Below are positions 20,525 through 29,152 of a stretch of 64,000 nucleotides of DNA, piece after piece. Numbering within the stretch: the stretch's first letter is position 1; each line of letters begins with the position of its first letter. The notes under the pieces are model-generated. The model saw nothing but the letters and a program-made list of their open reading frames with translations, made no database searches and was not told the origin of the DNA. The position numbers and the translations under genes are program-made. Source of the DNA: Piscinibacter sp. (GTDB taxonomy: Bacteria; Pseudomonadota; Gammaproteobacteria; Burkholderiales; Burkholderiaceae_C); assembly GCA_017983795.1 (NCBI GenBank), contig JAGOAS010000023.1, forward strand, positions 1 to 64,000. The letters run 5' to 3'.

Positions 20525-21007
20525 TCAGGCCGCCGCCCCGGCCTTGCCGCTCTGGCAATGCTGGATGGCGCGCACGATGTTGTGATAGCCCGTGCAGCGA
20601 CAGATGTTGCCTTCCAGGCCCTCGCGGATCTCGGCCTCGCTGGCGCCGGGCTTGTCCTTCAGCAGGTTCACCGCCGACATCACCATGCCCGGCGTGCAGA
20701 AGCCGCACTGCAGGCCGTGGCACTCGCGGAAGGCGGCCTGCATCGGGTGCAGTTCGCCGTTCTTCGTCGCCAGCCCTTCGATGGTGGTGATCTCGGCGCC
20801 CTGCGCCTGCACGGCCAGCATCGAGCACGACTTCACCGCGCGGCCGTTCAGGTGCACGGTGCAGGCGCCGCACTGCGCGGTGTCGCAGCCCACGTGCGTG
20901 CCGGTGAGTTGCAGGTGCTCGCGGATCAGCTGCACGAGCAGCGTGCGCTGGTCCACGTTCACCGTCACGGCCTTGCCGTTGACGGTCAGGGAAATGGGAA
21001 CGCTCAC
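20525..21007 (-). CDS. coxS: CoxS-type [2Fe-2S] subunit
   Basis: Small subunit of 160 residues with two [2Fe-2S] domains. The plant-type N-terminal cluster has [12 protein letters not shown] plus a later Cys (KSCSML). The C-terminal all-helical cluster has QCGFCTPGM and [15 protein letters not shown]. It shuttles electrons from the molybdenum centre to FAD. Start is GTG at 21007 with GAGGAG 6 nt upstream. It is first in the cox operon, with a 455-bp upstream region. Confidence 0.93.
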   Translation of the reverse strand: MSVPISLTVNGKAVTVNVDQRTLLVQLIREHLQLTGTHVGCDTAQCGACTVHLNGRAVKSCSMLAVQAQGAEITTIEGLATKNGELHPMQAAFRECHGLQCGFCTPGMVMSAVNLLKDKPGASEAEIREGLEGNICRCTGYHNIVRAIQHCQSGKAGAAA

Positions 21008-21462
21008 GGTTGTCTCCTCGAGGGGCGTACCACCGCGCCATGCGGCAGCGACGCGACCATTCTTCGAGGCGTGCCCGACCCTGCAAAGCGCAGGGCTTCC
21101 CTTATGAGCGGGCGTGCATAGCCGGTGTGGGGCGCCGTGCGTCGATCGGAGCGGCAAGGGCCGTGCGGGCCGCCCGCGGCGCTTCGATGAGGCGGTCGGC
21201 TGGCGCCGACTGCGCTGCGGTGCTCGGTCTCGCGGCCCCGCCGCGGAACTCACTACGCGAGCTGCGTTCAGACACCCGCGGCGAGCATGAAGACGAGGCG
21301 CGCGAGTACGCGCGCGGGCCGCGAGCCCTGCGCTCCTCGCCGCCTCATAGGCGCGCCGCGGGCGACCCGCACGGCCCTTGCTGAACCTACGGTGACATGC
21401 CCGCTACGCGCCTGCCGCGCCCGCGCATCAGGGCGCGGCGATGAAGGCCAGCGCGCGCTTCA
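21008..21462. other. 455-bp intergenic region upstream of coxS
   Basis: It should contain the cox operon promoter at its left end and the tup transcript end at its right end. No gene is supported. Its centre is the 228-bp inverted-repeat element listed separately. No clear -35/-10 pair is recognised upstream of coxS. Confidence 0.45.
21154..21381. repeat. 228-bp element with long terminal inverted repeats
   Basis: Arms 21154-21182 and 21353-21381 are inverted copies matching at 28 of 29 positions (cores GGGCCGTGCGGG and CCCGCACGGCCC, one mismatch next to the core). A second matched block (ATGAGGCGG, 21187-21195, with its complement at about 21340-21348) extends the arms inward. The interior (about 145 bp) has no credible gene and no transposase. 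No obvious target duplication flanks it. It could be a MITE-like remnant, a dispersed repeat, or a large folded RNA/bidirectional terminator. Confidence 0.7.
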
Positions 21463-22281
21463 TCACCTGGCGTTGGCGTTCGGGAAGAACAGCTGCTCGC
21501 CGCCGATCTTGTAGTCGGCGATCGCCTGCTGGCCGGCCGGTGACACCACCCAGTCGGCGAAGGCCTGGGCCAGCTCCTTCTTGACGTGCGGGTGCCTGGC
21601 CGGGTTCACGACGATCACGCCGTACTGGTTGAACAGGCGCTTGTCGCCCTCGACCAGCACGGCGAGATCGGCGCGGTTCTTGAACGACAGCCAGGTGCCG
21701 CGGTCGGCCAGCACGTAGGCGCCGGTGGAGGCCGCGATGTTCAGCGCCGGGCCCATGCCGCAGCCGCATTCCTTGTAGCCGGCCAGCGTGGGCTTGTCGA
21801 AGCCGGCCGCCTTCCAGTAGCGCAGTTCGGCGGCATGCGTGCCGCTCTTGTCGCCGCGCGAGACGAACTCCGACTTGGACGCGGCCAGCTTCTTCAGCGC
21901 CTCGATCACGTCGCGGCCCTTCACGCCGGCCGGATCGTCCTTCGGGCCGACGACGACGAAATCGTTGTACATCACCGGCCGGCGCTCCAGGCCCCAGCCT
22001 TCGGCGACGAACTTCTCCTCGGCCGCCTGGTCGTGCACGAAGACGATGTCGGCATCGCCGCGGCGCGCCGTGTCGAGCGCCTGGCCGGTGCCCTGCGCCA
22101 CCACGCGGATGTCGATGCCGCTGGCCTTCTTGAAGGCCGGCAGCAGGTGGCCGAACAGGCCGGACTGCTCGGTGCTGGTGGTCGAGGACATCACGATGAA
22201 CTTGTCCTGCGCCTGCGCGGCGAAGGCCAGCAGCGCTGCGGCGGCGAAGGCCAGAAAGCGAGAGCGGGTGCGAAGGGTCAT
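21463..22281 (-). CDS. tupA: Tungstate-type ABC transporter substrate-binding protein
   Basis: Periplasmic binding protein of 272 residues with a signal peptide ending AAQAQ. Oxyanion-binding features typical of TupA are SSTTSTEQSGLF near the mature N-terminus and RGDKSGTHAAELRYW in the middle. It captures tungstate (possibly molybdate) for TupBC. The ATG at 22281 has AAAGGAG and overlaps the ATPase stop by 4 nt. It is the last gene of the order B-C-A. Confidence 0.9.
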   Translation of the reverse strand: MTLRTRSRFLAFAAAALLAFAAQAQDKFIVMSSTTSTEQSGLFGHLLPAFKKASGIDIRVVAQGTGQALDTARRGDADIVFVHDQAAEEKFVAEGWGLERRPVMYNDFVVVGPKDDPAGVKGRDVIEALKKLAASKSEFVSRGDKSGTHAAELRYWKAAGFDKPTLAGYKECGCGMGPALNIAASTGAYVLADRGTWLSFKNRADLAVLVEGDKRLFNQYGVIVVNPARHPHVKKELAQAFADWVVSPAGQQAIADYKIGGEQLFFPNANAR

Positions 22282-22958
22282 GCCATTTCTCCTTTGACGA
22301 ATTGCCGGGCGCGCCCTTGCAGCGCGCCGTCGAAGAACTGCGCGGTCGGCAGGTCGGCGTGGATCTCGCCGTCCTCCAGGTAGACCACGCGGGAAGCCAG
22401 GCGCTTGGCCTGGCCGAGGTTGTGGGTGCTCATCACCAGCGTCATGCCGTCGGCGGCGAAGCCGGCCAGCAGCGCCTCGACCTCCTTCTTGGCCGTCGGG
22501 TCGAGGCTGGCGGTGGGCTCGTCGAGGAAGAGCAGCGTGGGCTGCACGGCCCAGGCGCGCGCGATCGCCAGGCGCTGCTGCTGCCCGCCGGAGAGCGCCC
22601 GTGCCGGGCGCTCCTCGAGCCCCTGCAGCGCGACGCGCGCCAGCGCGGCGGCGCAGCGCTCGTTCCACTGCGCGCGCGGCACGCCGGACAGCCACAGCGC
22701 GAGGCGCAGGTTGTTGCGCACCGACAGGCGCATCATGAACGGGCGCTGGAACACCATGGCCTGGCGCTGCGCCTGCGGCCCGACGGTGCGCGTGCCCTGC
22801 ATGCGCAGCAGGCCGTGCATGGCGCGCAGCAAGGTGGTCTTGCCCGAGCCGTTGGGGCCGACCAGCGCGATCAGTTCGCCTCGCGCGACCGAGATCGACA
22901 CCTGCCTGAGCGCCTGCACCTGGCCGAAGCGCACCGAGACATCGCGCAGGTACAGCAT
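22278..22958 (-). CDS. tupC: Tungstate ABC transporter ATPase
   Basis: ATPase of 226 residues with Walker A GPNGSGKTTLLRA (about 35-47), signature ALSGGQQQRLAIA, Walker B LLFLDEPTASLD and the switch His in STHNLGQA. It energises tungstate import. It overlaps tupB by one base (TGATG) and tupA by four (ATGA). Confidence 0.9.
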   Translation of the reverse strand: MLYLRDVSVRFGQVQALRQVSISVARGELIALVGPNGSGKTTLLRAMHGLLRMQGTRTVGPQAQRQAMVFQRPFMMRLSVRNNLRLALWLSGVPRAQWNERCAAALARVALQGLEERPARALSGGQQQRLAIARAWAVQPTLLFLDEPTASLDPTAKKEVEALLAGFAADGMTLVMSTHNLGQAKRLASRVVYLEDGEIHADLPTAQFFDGALQGRARQFVKGEMA

Positions 22959-23671
22959 CAGCGCACCCCCGCCAGCGCCGAGCCGTGGCCGCGCTGTGCG
23001 AAGCCGATGAACAGGTTGACGACGCCCACCACCGCGAGCAGCACGATGCCCAGCGCCATCGCCAGCGGCAGGTCGCCCTTGCTGGTCTCGAGCGCGATGC
23101 TGGTGGTCATCACGCGCGTGACGCCGGCGATGTTGCCGCCGACGATCATCACCGCGCCCACCTCGGCGATGGCGCGGCCGAAGGCGGCGATCAGGATGGT
23201 CAGCACCGCCCAGCGGTCGTGCAGCAGCATCAGCAGCGCGCAGGCCATCGGGCCCGCGCCCATCGAGCGCAGCTGGTCGCCGCCGTCGCGCAGCGAATCA
23301 CCGACCAGCTGGCGCGTCAGCGCGGCGATCACCGGCAGCACCAGGATGGTCTGCGCGATCACCATCGCCGTGGGCGTGAAGAGGATGCCCCAGGAACCCA
23401 GCGGGCCGCCGCGCGAGAGCAGCAGGTACACGATCAGCCCGACCACCACCGAGGGCAGGGCCAGCAGCGTGTTGAGCAGCCAGATCAGCGCGCGATGGCC
23501 GGGGAAGCGCGCCACGGCGAGCCAGGCGCCCAGCGCCAGCCCGACGCCGGCGGCGGCCAGGCAGGCCGTGCCGCTGACCTGCAGCGACAAGGCCACGGTG
23601 TGAAGCAGGACGGCATCGGCATGGACGATCAGCTCGGCGGCGGTTTCGAAGCTCTCTGCGAAGGCACTCAT
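22958..23671 (-). CDS. tupB: Tungstate ABC transporter permease
   Basis: Inner-membrane permease of 237 residues with about five or six hydrophobic helices and the EAA-like cytoplasmic loop (AAFGRAIAEVGAVMIVGGNI) that docks the ATPase. It is homologous to TupB/ModB-type permeases. The start ATG at 23671 was chosen over an upstream in-frame Met because it lies right before the first hydrophobic region. It is first in the tupBCA operon, 64 bp from the divergent regulator gene. Confidence 0.9.
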   Translation of the reverse strand: MSAFAESFETAAELIVHADAVLLHTVALSLQVSGTACLAAAGVGLALGAWLAVARFPGHRALIWLLNTLLALPSVVVGLIVYLLLSRGGPLGSWGILFTPTAMVIAQTILVLPVIAALTRQLVGDSLRDGGDQLRSMGAGPMACALLMLLHDRWAVLTILIAAFGRAIAEVGAVMIVGGNIAGVTRVMTTSIALETSKGDLPLAMALGIVLLAVVGVVNLFIGFAQRGHGSALAGVR

Positions 23672-23735
23672 CCAACATCTCTCATACTCGGAGCATTCTC
23701 CCCGCCGACCGGCGCCAACGACCATATGAATCGAC
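23672..23735. promoter_or_regulatory. Short divergent promoter region tupB / ModE-like regulator
   Basis: Only 64 bp separate the divergent starts, so both promoters and any operator of the regulator must overlap here. An AT-richer patch with CATATG lies near 23723-23728. The arrangement is typical of a regulator controlling the transporter operon and itself. Confidence 0.5.
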
Positions 23736-24833
23736 ATGCATAGGGTGCACCTGACCTACACGCTGGGCGGCGAGCGCTCGCCGCAGCGTGATCTGCACCA
23801 TCCGCTGATGGCCATGCTCGCCGCGGTGCACGACACCGGCTCGATCAGCGCCGCGGCGCGCGCGCTCGGCCTCTCCTACCGCCACGTGTGGGGCGAGCTC
23901 AAGCGCTGGGAAGGCGAGCTGGGCCAGGAACTGGTGATCTGGATGAAGGGCCAGGCCGCGCTGCTCTCGCCCTTCGGCGAGAAGCTGCTGTGGGCCGAGC
24001 GGCGCGCGCAGGCGCGCCTCGCGCCGCAGATCGAGGCGCTGCGCGGCGAGCTCGAGCAGGCCTTCGCGGTGGCCTTCGACGCCAGCGCCGGCGTGATCCC
24101 GATGACCGCCAGCCACGACGACGCCCTGCCGCTGCTGCGCGCGCTGGCGCAGTCGCAGCACAAGCTGCACCTGGACATCCAGTTCACCGGCAGCGTCGAC
24201 GCGCTGGCCGCGCTCAACGACGGGCGCTGCCTGATGGCCGGCTTCCATGCCTTGACGGAATCGCCGCTGCGCTCGCCCACCGCCAGGGTCTACCGCGCCA
24301 TGCTCAAGCCCGGTCACCACAAGCTGGTGAGCTTCGCTCGCCGCAGGCAGGGGCTGATCGTGGCGCCCGGCAACCCGCTGGCCCTCGCGTCGCTGGCCGA
24401 CCTGTGCCGCAAGGGCGTGCGCTTCGCCAACCGCACGCGCGGCAGCGGCACGCGCGTGGTGCTGGACGAACTGCTGGCGGCGCAGAAGATCCCGCTCGAA
24501 GCGCTGCACGAGACGGCGCAGCCCGAACCCTCGCACCGCGCCGCCGCCGAGGCGGTGGCCAGCGGCAGCGCCGATGCGGCCTTCGGCATCGAAGCCGCGG
24601 CGCGCGCGCGCGGGCTGGAGTTCGTGCCGCTGGCGCGCGAGCTCTATTTCCTCGTCACGCTGCAGCATGCGCTCGACCAGCCGGCGGTGAAGACCCTGCT
24701 CGGCCTGCTGCGCAGCGGGGCCTGGCGCGCGCAGCTCAACGCCCTGCCCGGCTATGCCGCGGAGAACAGCGGCGAGGTGCTGTCGCTGCGCCGCGTGCTG
24801 CCCTGGTGGAGCTACCGCACGCCCAAGCGCTGA
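23736..24833 (+). CDS. ModE-like HTH regulator with periplasmic-binding-type ligand domain
   Basis: Regulator of 365 residues. The N-terminal winged helix of ModE/LysR type (about 20-85, MAMLAAVHDTGSISAAARAL and SYRHVWGELKRWE) is fused to a PBP-like domain (about 100-330, GVIPMTASHDDALPLL, TRGSGTRVVLDELL, ASGSADAAFGIEAAAR). The same architecture occurs in one-component regulators of tungstate/molybdate or molybdopterin genes. It is divergent from tupBCA, so it probably senses tungstate/molybdate or a Mo/W-cofactor state; that is inference. Its 3' end overlaps the convergent alkB gene by 22 bp. Confidence 0.85.
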   Translation: MHRVHLTYTLGGERSPQRDLHHPLMAMLAAVHDTGSISAAARALGLSYRHVWGELKRWEGELGQELVIWMKGQAALLSPFGEKLLWAERRAQARLAPQIEALRGELEQAFAVAFDASAGVIPMTASHDDALPLLRALAQSQHKLHLDIQFTGSVDALAALNDGRCLMAGFHALTESPLRSPTARVYRAMLKPGHHKLVSFARRRQGLIVAPGNPLALASLADLCRKGVRFANRTRGSGTRVVLDELLAAQKIPLEALHETAQPEPSHRAAAEAVASGSADAAFGIEAAARARGLEFVPLARELYFLVTLQHALDQPAVKTLLGLLRSGAWRAQLNALPGYAAENSGEVLSLRRVLPWWSYRTPKR

Positions 24834-26017
24834 GGCGCGTACTGCGCTTCGAGGCGCGATCGCGCGCGCGGGTCGACGTTCACCTTGCCGAGATCGCCCT
24901 GCACGTGCGGCAGGGCGAGCAGCCTGGCATCCATCACGCGGAACCACCAGCGCGGGAAGTAGGCCATGGTGAACACGCCGAAGTAGCCCGAGGGCAGCTG
25001 CGGCAGGTCGGGAAAGTGGCGCAGGCTCTGGTAGCGCCGCGAGGGGTTGGCGTGGTGGTCGGAGTGGCGCTGCAGGTGGAACAGCGCGAGGTTGGTCACC
25101 AGGTGGTTGGTATTCCACGAGTGCCGCGGCTGCGGCGGTTCGTACTCGCCGTTGGCCTGCTTCGCGCGCAGCAGGCCGTAGTGCTCGACGTAGTTGGCCG
25201 AGGTGAGCTGCCACCACGCCACCGCGTTGTGGATGGCGAGGAAGACGATCATCGCCGGCCCGAAGGCGGCGATCAGCCCGAGCTGCAGCACGGCGCTGAC
25301 CGCGTAGGACTGCAGCATGGTGTTGCGCCGGTTCCAGGGCGAGAAGCCCAGCGACATGAGCCGTTGCGACTCCAGCGCCCAGGCGCGCCGCATGCCGCCG
25401 GGCAGCTCGCGCAGCGCGAAGCGGTAGATGCTCTCGCCCATGCGCGCGCTGGCATGGTCCTCCGGCGTCGACACCCAGCGATGGTGGCCGCGACCGTGCT
25501 CGACCGTGAAGTGTCCATAGGCCGGCACGGCGAGGATCAGCTTCGCCAGCCACTGCTCGAAAGCGTTGTGCTTGTGGCCCAGCTCGTGGCCGGTGGTCAG
25601 CCCCATGCCCGAGTTGGCGCCGGCCGCATAGGCGAGGATGACGAACGCCCACCACGGCAGCGCCTGCGTGCCGGCCCACCACGCGCACACGATCAGCGTG
25701 AGGAAGTACAGCGGCACGCTCAGCCAGGTCAGCCAGCGGTAGTAGGTGTCGGCTTCGAGCTGCGGCACCACCACCTCGGGCGGGTTGTTGCGGTCTTCGC
25801 CGATCAGCGCGTCGAGCAGCGGCATCAGCCCGTAGCCGATCACGAGCGGCGCGGCCAGCATCGCCGGCTTGCCGGTGAGCGCGTGCAGCGCCACGCCGAC
25901 CAGCGGCACCAGCGGGTAGACCACCGAGAGCAGCCAGGCTAGGCGCTTGCCGTCGCGCCACTGCACGCGCTGCCCGTCGGCCGTGGTCGCGCTGTAGGTG
26001 ACGGCGAGCAGGCCCAT
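24812..26017 (-). CDS. alkB: AlkB-type alkane 1-monooxygenase
   Basis: Integral-membrane non-heme di-iron hydroxylase of 401 residues that converts n-alkanes to 1-alkanols using rubredoxin. All histidine boxes are present: HELGHK (144-149), EHGRGHH (173-179) and a C-terminal RHSDHH, plus the AlkB signature NYVEHYGL. Several hydrophobic helices are visible in the N-terminal half. It has no fused rubredoxin, and no rubredoxin or reductase gene lies in the window. The stop lies inside the 3' end of the convergent regulator gene. Confidence 0.95.
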   Translation of the reverse strand: MGLLAVTYSATTADGQRVQWRDGKRLAWLLSVVYPLVPLVGVALHALTGKPAMLAAPLVIGYGLMPLLDALIGEDRNNPPEVVVPQLEADTYYRWLTWLSVPLYFLTLIVCAWWAGTQALPWWAFVILAYAAGANSGMGLTTGHELGHKHNAFEQWLAKLILAVPAYGHFTVEHGRGHHRWVSTPEDHASARMGESIYRFALRELPGGMRRAWALESQRLMSLGFSPWNRRNTMLQSYAVSAVLQLGLIAAFGPAMIVFLAIHNAVAWWQLTSANYVEHYGLLRAKQANGEYEPPQPRHSWNTNHLVTNLALFHLQRHSDHHANPSRRYQSLRHFPDLPQLPSGYFGVFTMAYFPRWWFRVMDARLLALPHVQGDLGKVNVDPRARSRLEAQYAPQRLGVR

Positions 26018-26037
26018 GCGTCCGCTCCCGAACGCGG

Positions 26038-27264
26038 CTACAGCGCGCAGCTCCTGAAGCCGCAGAACAGCTCGTCGCGGTCGGGCAGCGCGAAGTGGCG
26101 GAACTTGGCACTGCGCACGCGCGAGCGCGTCGCGAACGAGGCGCCGCGCAGCACCTTGTGCGTGCCGAAGGCGGCCTGCGAATACTCGCGCAGCGGGCCG
26201 GGCGCGAAGCCCGGGTAGGGGCGGAAGGTGGTGGCCGTCCACTCCCACACGTCGCCCCAGCGCAAGCCGCGGCTCGCGCCCTGGTGCGCCGCCGCCTCCC
26301 ACTCCACCTCGCTGGGCAGGCGCCGCCCGGCCCAGCGGCACCAGGCATCGGCCTCGTACCAGGCCAGGTGCATGGCCGGCTGCGCCATCGGCACGCGCAT
26401 CAGCTTGCCGAAGCGCTGCGCCAGCACGCCGTGACGCAGCTGGTCGACGTGGCGCGGCGAGCGCCGCCCCTCGCGCTGCAGCCACTCCCAGCCCTGCGGG
26501 TGCCAGAACTGCTGCGCGTCGTAGCCGCCGTCTTCGACGAACTGCGCGAACTGCTGCCAGCTGACCGGCTGCGCATCGATCTCGAACTCGGGCAGCTCGA
26601 CCTCGTGCACCCACTTCTCGTTGTCGAATACGAAGCCGCCCGGCTCGCAGCCCAGCGGCCAGCGCGTGGCCGGGAACAGCAGCGCATCGCGCGCATTCAC
26701 CGCCGCCGGCGCGGTGAGCAGGCCGGACTCGAAGCCCAGCGTCTGGCTCATCTGCGCGAACAGCTCGCCGCGCAGGTCTTCGTGGAAGAGCGCGAGGCGG
26801 TAGAAGTAGAGCGCGTCGTCGTCGTCCTCGGGCGTGGCCTCGAGCAGCTCGAGCGTGGTTTCGAGCGTGTCGACGAGGTATTGCCGCGCCGCCTGCAGCT
26901 CGGGCAGGTCGACGCGCCAGCGTGCCGCGTGCGATACCTCGGCGGGATCGAAGCAGCGGTCGGCGTCGCTGAGGATGGAGGGCAGGCGCGCCTGCGAGGG
27001 ATCGCAGCGCGCGCCGCGTTGGCGCTGCACGTTGCGCGCGATCCAGCGCTCCTGGAACCAGCCGAGGTGACCCAGCTCCCACAGCGGCGGGCTCAGGTCG
27101 ATCTGCTGCGGCACCACCAGCTCGCTCGACGCGAGCGCGCGCTCGAAGGCGGCGATCCAGCGCAGCGTGTGGTTGCGCGAGTCCATCAAGGCCAGCGAGA
27201 GCAGCTCGCGCCCCGCGCGGCGCATGCGCGCGGAGTCGATGGCGGGAGCTTCGATGTCGAGCAC
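26038..27264 (-). CDS. EgtB/SenA-family non-heme iron C-S or C-Se bond-forming enzyme
   Basis: Protein of about 408 residues. A DinB-like N-terminal domain has metal-binding His residues (ELGHLGWFQERW; LALFHEDLRGE). A C-terminal formylglycine-synthase-like domain follows (VSWQQFAQFVEDGGYD, WCRWAGRRLPSEVEWE, VLRGASFATR). Family members join hercynine to a sulfur (ergothioneine, EgtB) or selenium (selenoneine, SenA) donor. Neither EgtD nor SenB/SenC genes are adjacent, so the branch is open. Start set at GTG 27264; ATG at 27225 is an alternative. It lies 20 nt upstream of alkB in the same direction and may be co-transcribed. Confidence 0.8.
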   Translation of the reverse strand: MLDIEAPAIDSARMRRAGRELLSLALMDSRNHTLRWIAAFERALASSELVVPQQIDLSPPLWELGHLGWFQERWIARNVQRQRGARCDPSQARLPSILSDADRCFDPAEVSHAARWRVDLPELQAARQYLVDTLETTLELLEATPEDDDDALYFYRLALFHEDLRGELFAQMSQTLGFESGLLTAPAAVNARDALLFPATRWPLGCEPGGFVFDNEKWVHEVELPEFEIDAQPVSWQQFAQFVEDGGYDAQQFWHPQGWEWLQREGRRSPRHVDQLRHGVLAQRFGKLMRVPMAQPAMHLAWYEADAWCRWAGRRLPSEVEWEAAAHQGASRGLRWGDVWEWTATTFRPYPGFAPGPLREYSQAAFGTHKVLRGASFATRSRVRSAKFRHFALPDRDELFCGFRSCAL

Positions 27265-27353
27265 GGCGGACCTCGCTGCGAAGGCATTGTGACACCGCAG
27301 CGCACCCCGGCGGAAACCGCGCCGCGCTGCTATTCTTGCCGCCCTTCGCACCC

Positions 27354-27770
27354 ATGGCCGGCATCCACATCACCGACATCGAGGCCGCCATCAACTGGTG
27401 GCGCGCACGCTCGCCTTCCATCGACGGCATCAGCGCCTGCGCCGAAGTGCGCGCGCTGGCCGAGGTCTACGGCACGATGGTGTGGCAGCACGAGCTGCAG
27501 CTCGACGAAGACCTGCTCGAAGGCCGCGCACGCGAGGCCTGGCTGGCCTGGTACCGCAGCACGCCCGACACACCCTGCATCGCGATCTGCTCGACCAGCC
27601 AGGGCGACGAGGTCTGCAAGGGCTGCGGCCGCAGCTTCGACGAGGTGCAGCACTGGACGGTGATGAGCCCCGCCGAGAAGCGCGCCACCTGGCGGCGCAT
27701 CACCATGGAAGGCACGGCCTGGCGCTTCAACCGCTATGCCGAGCGCGGCGCCGACGAGGCGGCCGCGTGA
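27354..27770 (+). CDS. DUF3717-DUF1289 fusion protein
   Basis: Small protein of 138 residues. The N-terminus (IHITDIEAAINWWRAR, about 4-60) matches DUF3717. The C-terminal half matches DUF1289, a cysteine-rich putative FeS or zinc motif (PCIAICSTSQGDEVCKGCGR, then MSPAEKRATWRRI). Function is unknown. It overlaps the next gene by 4 nt (GTGA), so expression with the MATE exporter is likely. Confidence 0.8.
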   Translation: MAGIHITDIEAAINWWRARSPSIDGISACAEVRALAEVYGTMVWQHELQLDEDLLEGRAREAWLAWYRSTPDTPCIAICSTSQGDEVCKGCGRSFDEVQHWTVMSPAEKRATWRRITMEGTAWRFNRYAERGADEAAA

Positions 27771-29152
27771 GCCGGCTCGGCCGCGTCGTCGGCAGCGCGA
27801 AGCGCATCGCCCCGCTGGCCTGGCCGGTATTCATCGGCCAGGTGGCGGTGCTCGCCTTCTCCACCGTCGACACCATGATGGCCGCGCGCGCCGGCGCCAC
27901 CGACCTGGCCGCGCTGGCGATCGGCGGCGCCGCCTACATCACCGTGTTCATCGGCCTGATGGGCATCGTGCTGGCGGTGAGCCCGATCGCCGGGCAGCTC
28001 TACGGCGCGCAGCACTACGAGGCCTGCGGCGCGCAGCTGCACCAGGCGATGTGGCTGGCGCTCGCGCTCTCGGTGCCGGGCTGCCTGCTGCTGCTGTTTC
28101 CGCAGCCCTTTCTCGATCTCGCGCGCGCCTCGCCCGAGGTATCGATCAAGGTGCGCGGCCATCTCGCCGCGCTCGCCGTGGCGCTGCCGCCGGCGCTGAT
28201 CTTCACCGCCTTCCGCGGCTTCAACACCGCGGTGTCGCGGCCCAAGATCGTGATGGCGCTGCAGCTCGGCGCGCTGCTGGCGAAGGTGCCGCTCACCGCG
28301 CTGTTCGTCTTCGGTGCCGGCGCCCTGCCCGGCTTCGGCGCGCCCGGCTGCGGCATGGCCACGGCGCTGTGCATGCTGGGGCAGCTCGCCGCGGTGTGGC
28401 TGATCCTGCGGCGCGACCCGTTCTACCAGCGCTTCCACATCGGCGACCGCTTCTCCAGCCCGCACCGCGGCAGCCTGCTGGCGCTGCTGCGCCTGGGCAT
28501 CCCGATGGGCGGCTCGATCATGATCGAGGTGACCGGCTTCACCTTCATGGCCTTCTTCATCTCGCGCATCGGCGCCACGCCGGTGGCCGGCCACCAGATC
28601 GCGGTGAACCTGGTCTCGCTGATGTTCATGATGCCGCTGGCCATCGCCAATGCCTCGAGCACGCTGGTGGCGCAGCGCATCGGCGCGGGCGATCCGAGCG
28701 ACGCGCACCGCATCGGCTGGCACGGCGTGGAGATCGGCGTGGCCATCGCGGCGGCGATGGGCAGCTCGGTCTACCTGCTGCGCGAAGGCATCGTCGGCCT
28801 CTACACCCGCGATGCCGCGGTGATCGCCGCCGCGCTGCCGCTGCTCGCCTGGGTGGCGGTGTTCCACGTCGCCGACGCCGCGCAGGCCATCGCCGGCTTC
28901 GTGCTGCGCGCCTACCGCATCGCGGTGGTGCCGCTGGTGATCTACGCGCTGGCCATCTGGGGCGTGGGCCTGGCCGGTGGCTATACGGTGGCCTTCGACC
29001 TCACCGGGCTCACGCCGCCCGCGCTGAAGGGCGCGGTGGGCATGTGGTCGGCGGCGACGGCGGGGCTGGTCGTCGCCGGCACCGGCATGTGCGGCTTCCT
29101 GGCCTGGATGATCCGGCGCGAGGCTTCCTCGCGCCGTGTGCTCGCAGCCTAG
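27767..29152 (+). CDS. MATE-family cation/drug antiporter
   Basis: Multidrug and toxic compound exporter of 461 residues with about 12 predicted helices in two homologous halves (PVFIGQVAVLAFSTVDTMMA near the start; RLGIPMGGSIMIEVTGF in the second half, with GHQIAVNLVSL). It probably uses a proton or sodium gradient. Start is GTG at 27767 overlapping the previous stop. Its stop codon overlaps that of the convergent amidohydrolase (CTAG at 29149-29152). Confidence 0.92.
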   Translation: MSRLGRVVGSAKRIAPLAWPVFIGQVAVLAFSTVDTMMAARAGATDLAALAIGGAAYITVFIGLMGIVLAVSPIAGQLYGAQHYEACGAQLHQAMWLALALSVPGCLLLLFPQPFLDLARASPEVSIKVRGHLAALAVALPPALIFTAFRGFNTAVSRPKIVMALQLGALLAKVPLTALFVFGAGALPGFGAPGCGMATALCMLGQLAAVWLILRRDPFYQRFHIGDRFSSPHRGSLLALLRLGIPMGGSIMIEVTGFTFMAFFISRIGATPVAGHQIAVNLVSLMFMMPLAIANASSTLVAQRIGAGDPSDAHRIGWHGVEIGVAIAAAMGSSVYLLREGIVGLYTRDAAVIAAALPLLAWVAVFHVADAAQAIAGFVLRAYRIAVVPLVIYALAIWGVGLAGGYTVAFDLTGLTPPALKGAVGMWSAATAGLVVAGTGMCGFLAWMIRREASSRRVLAA

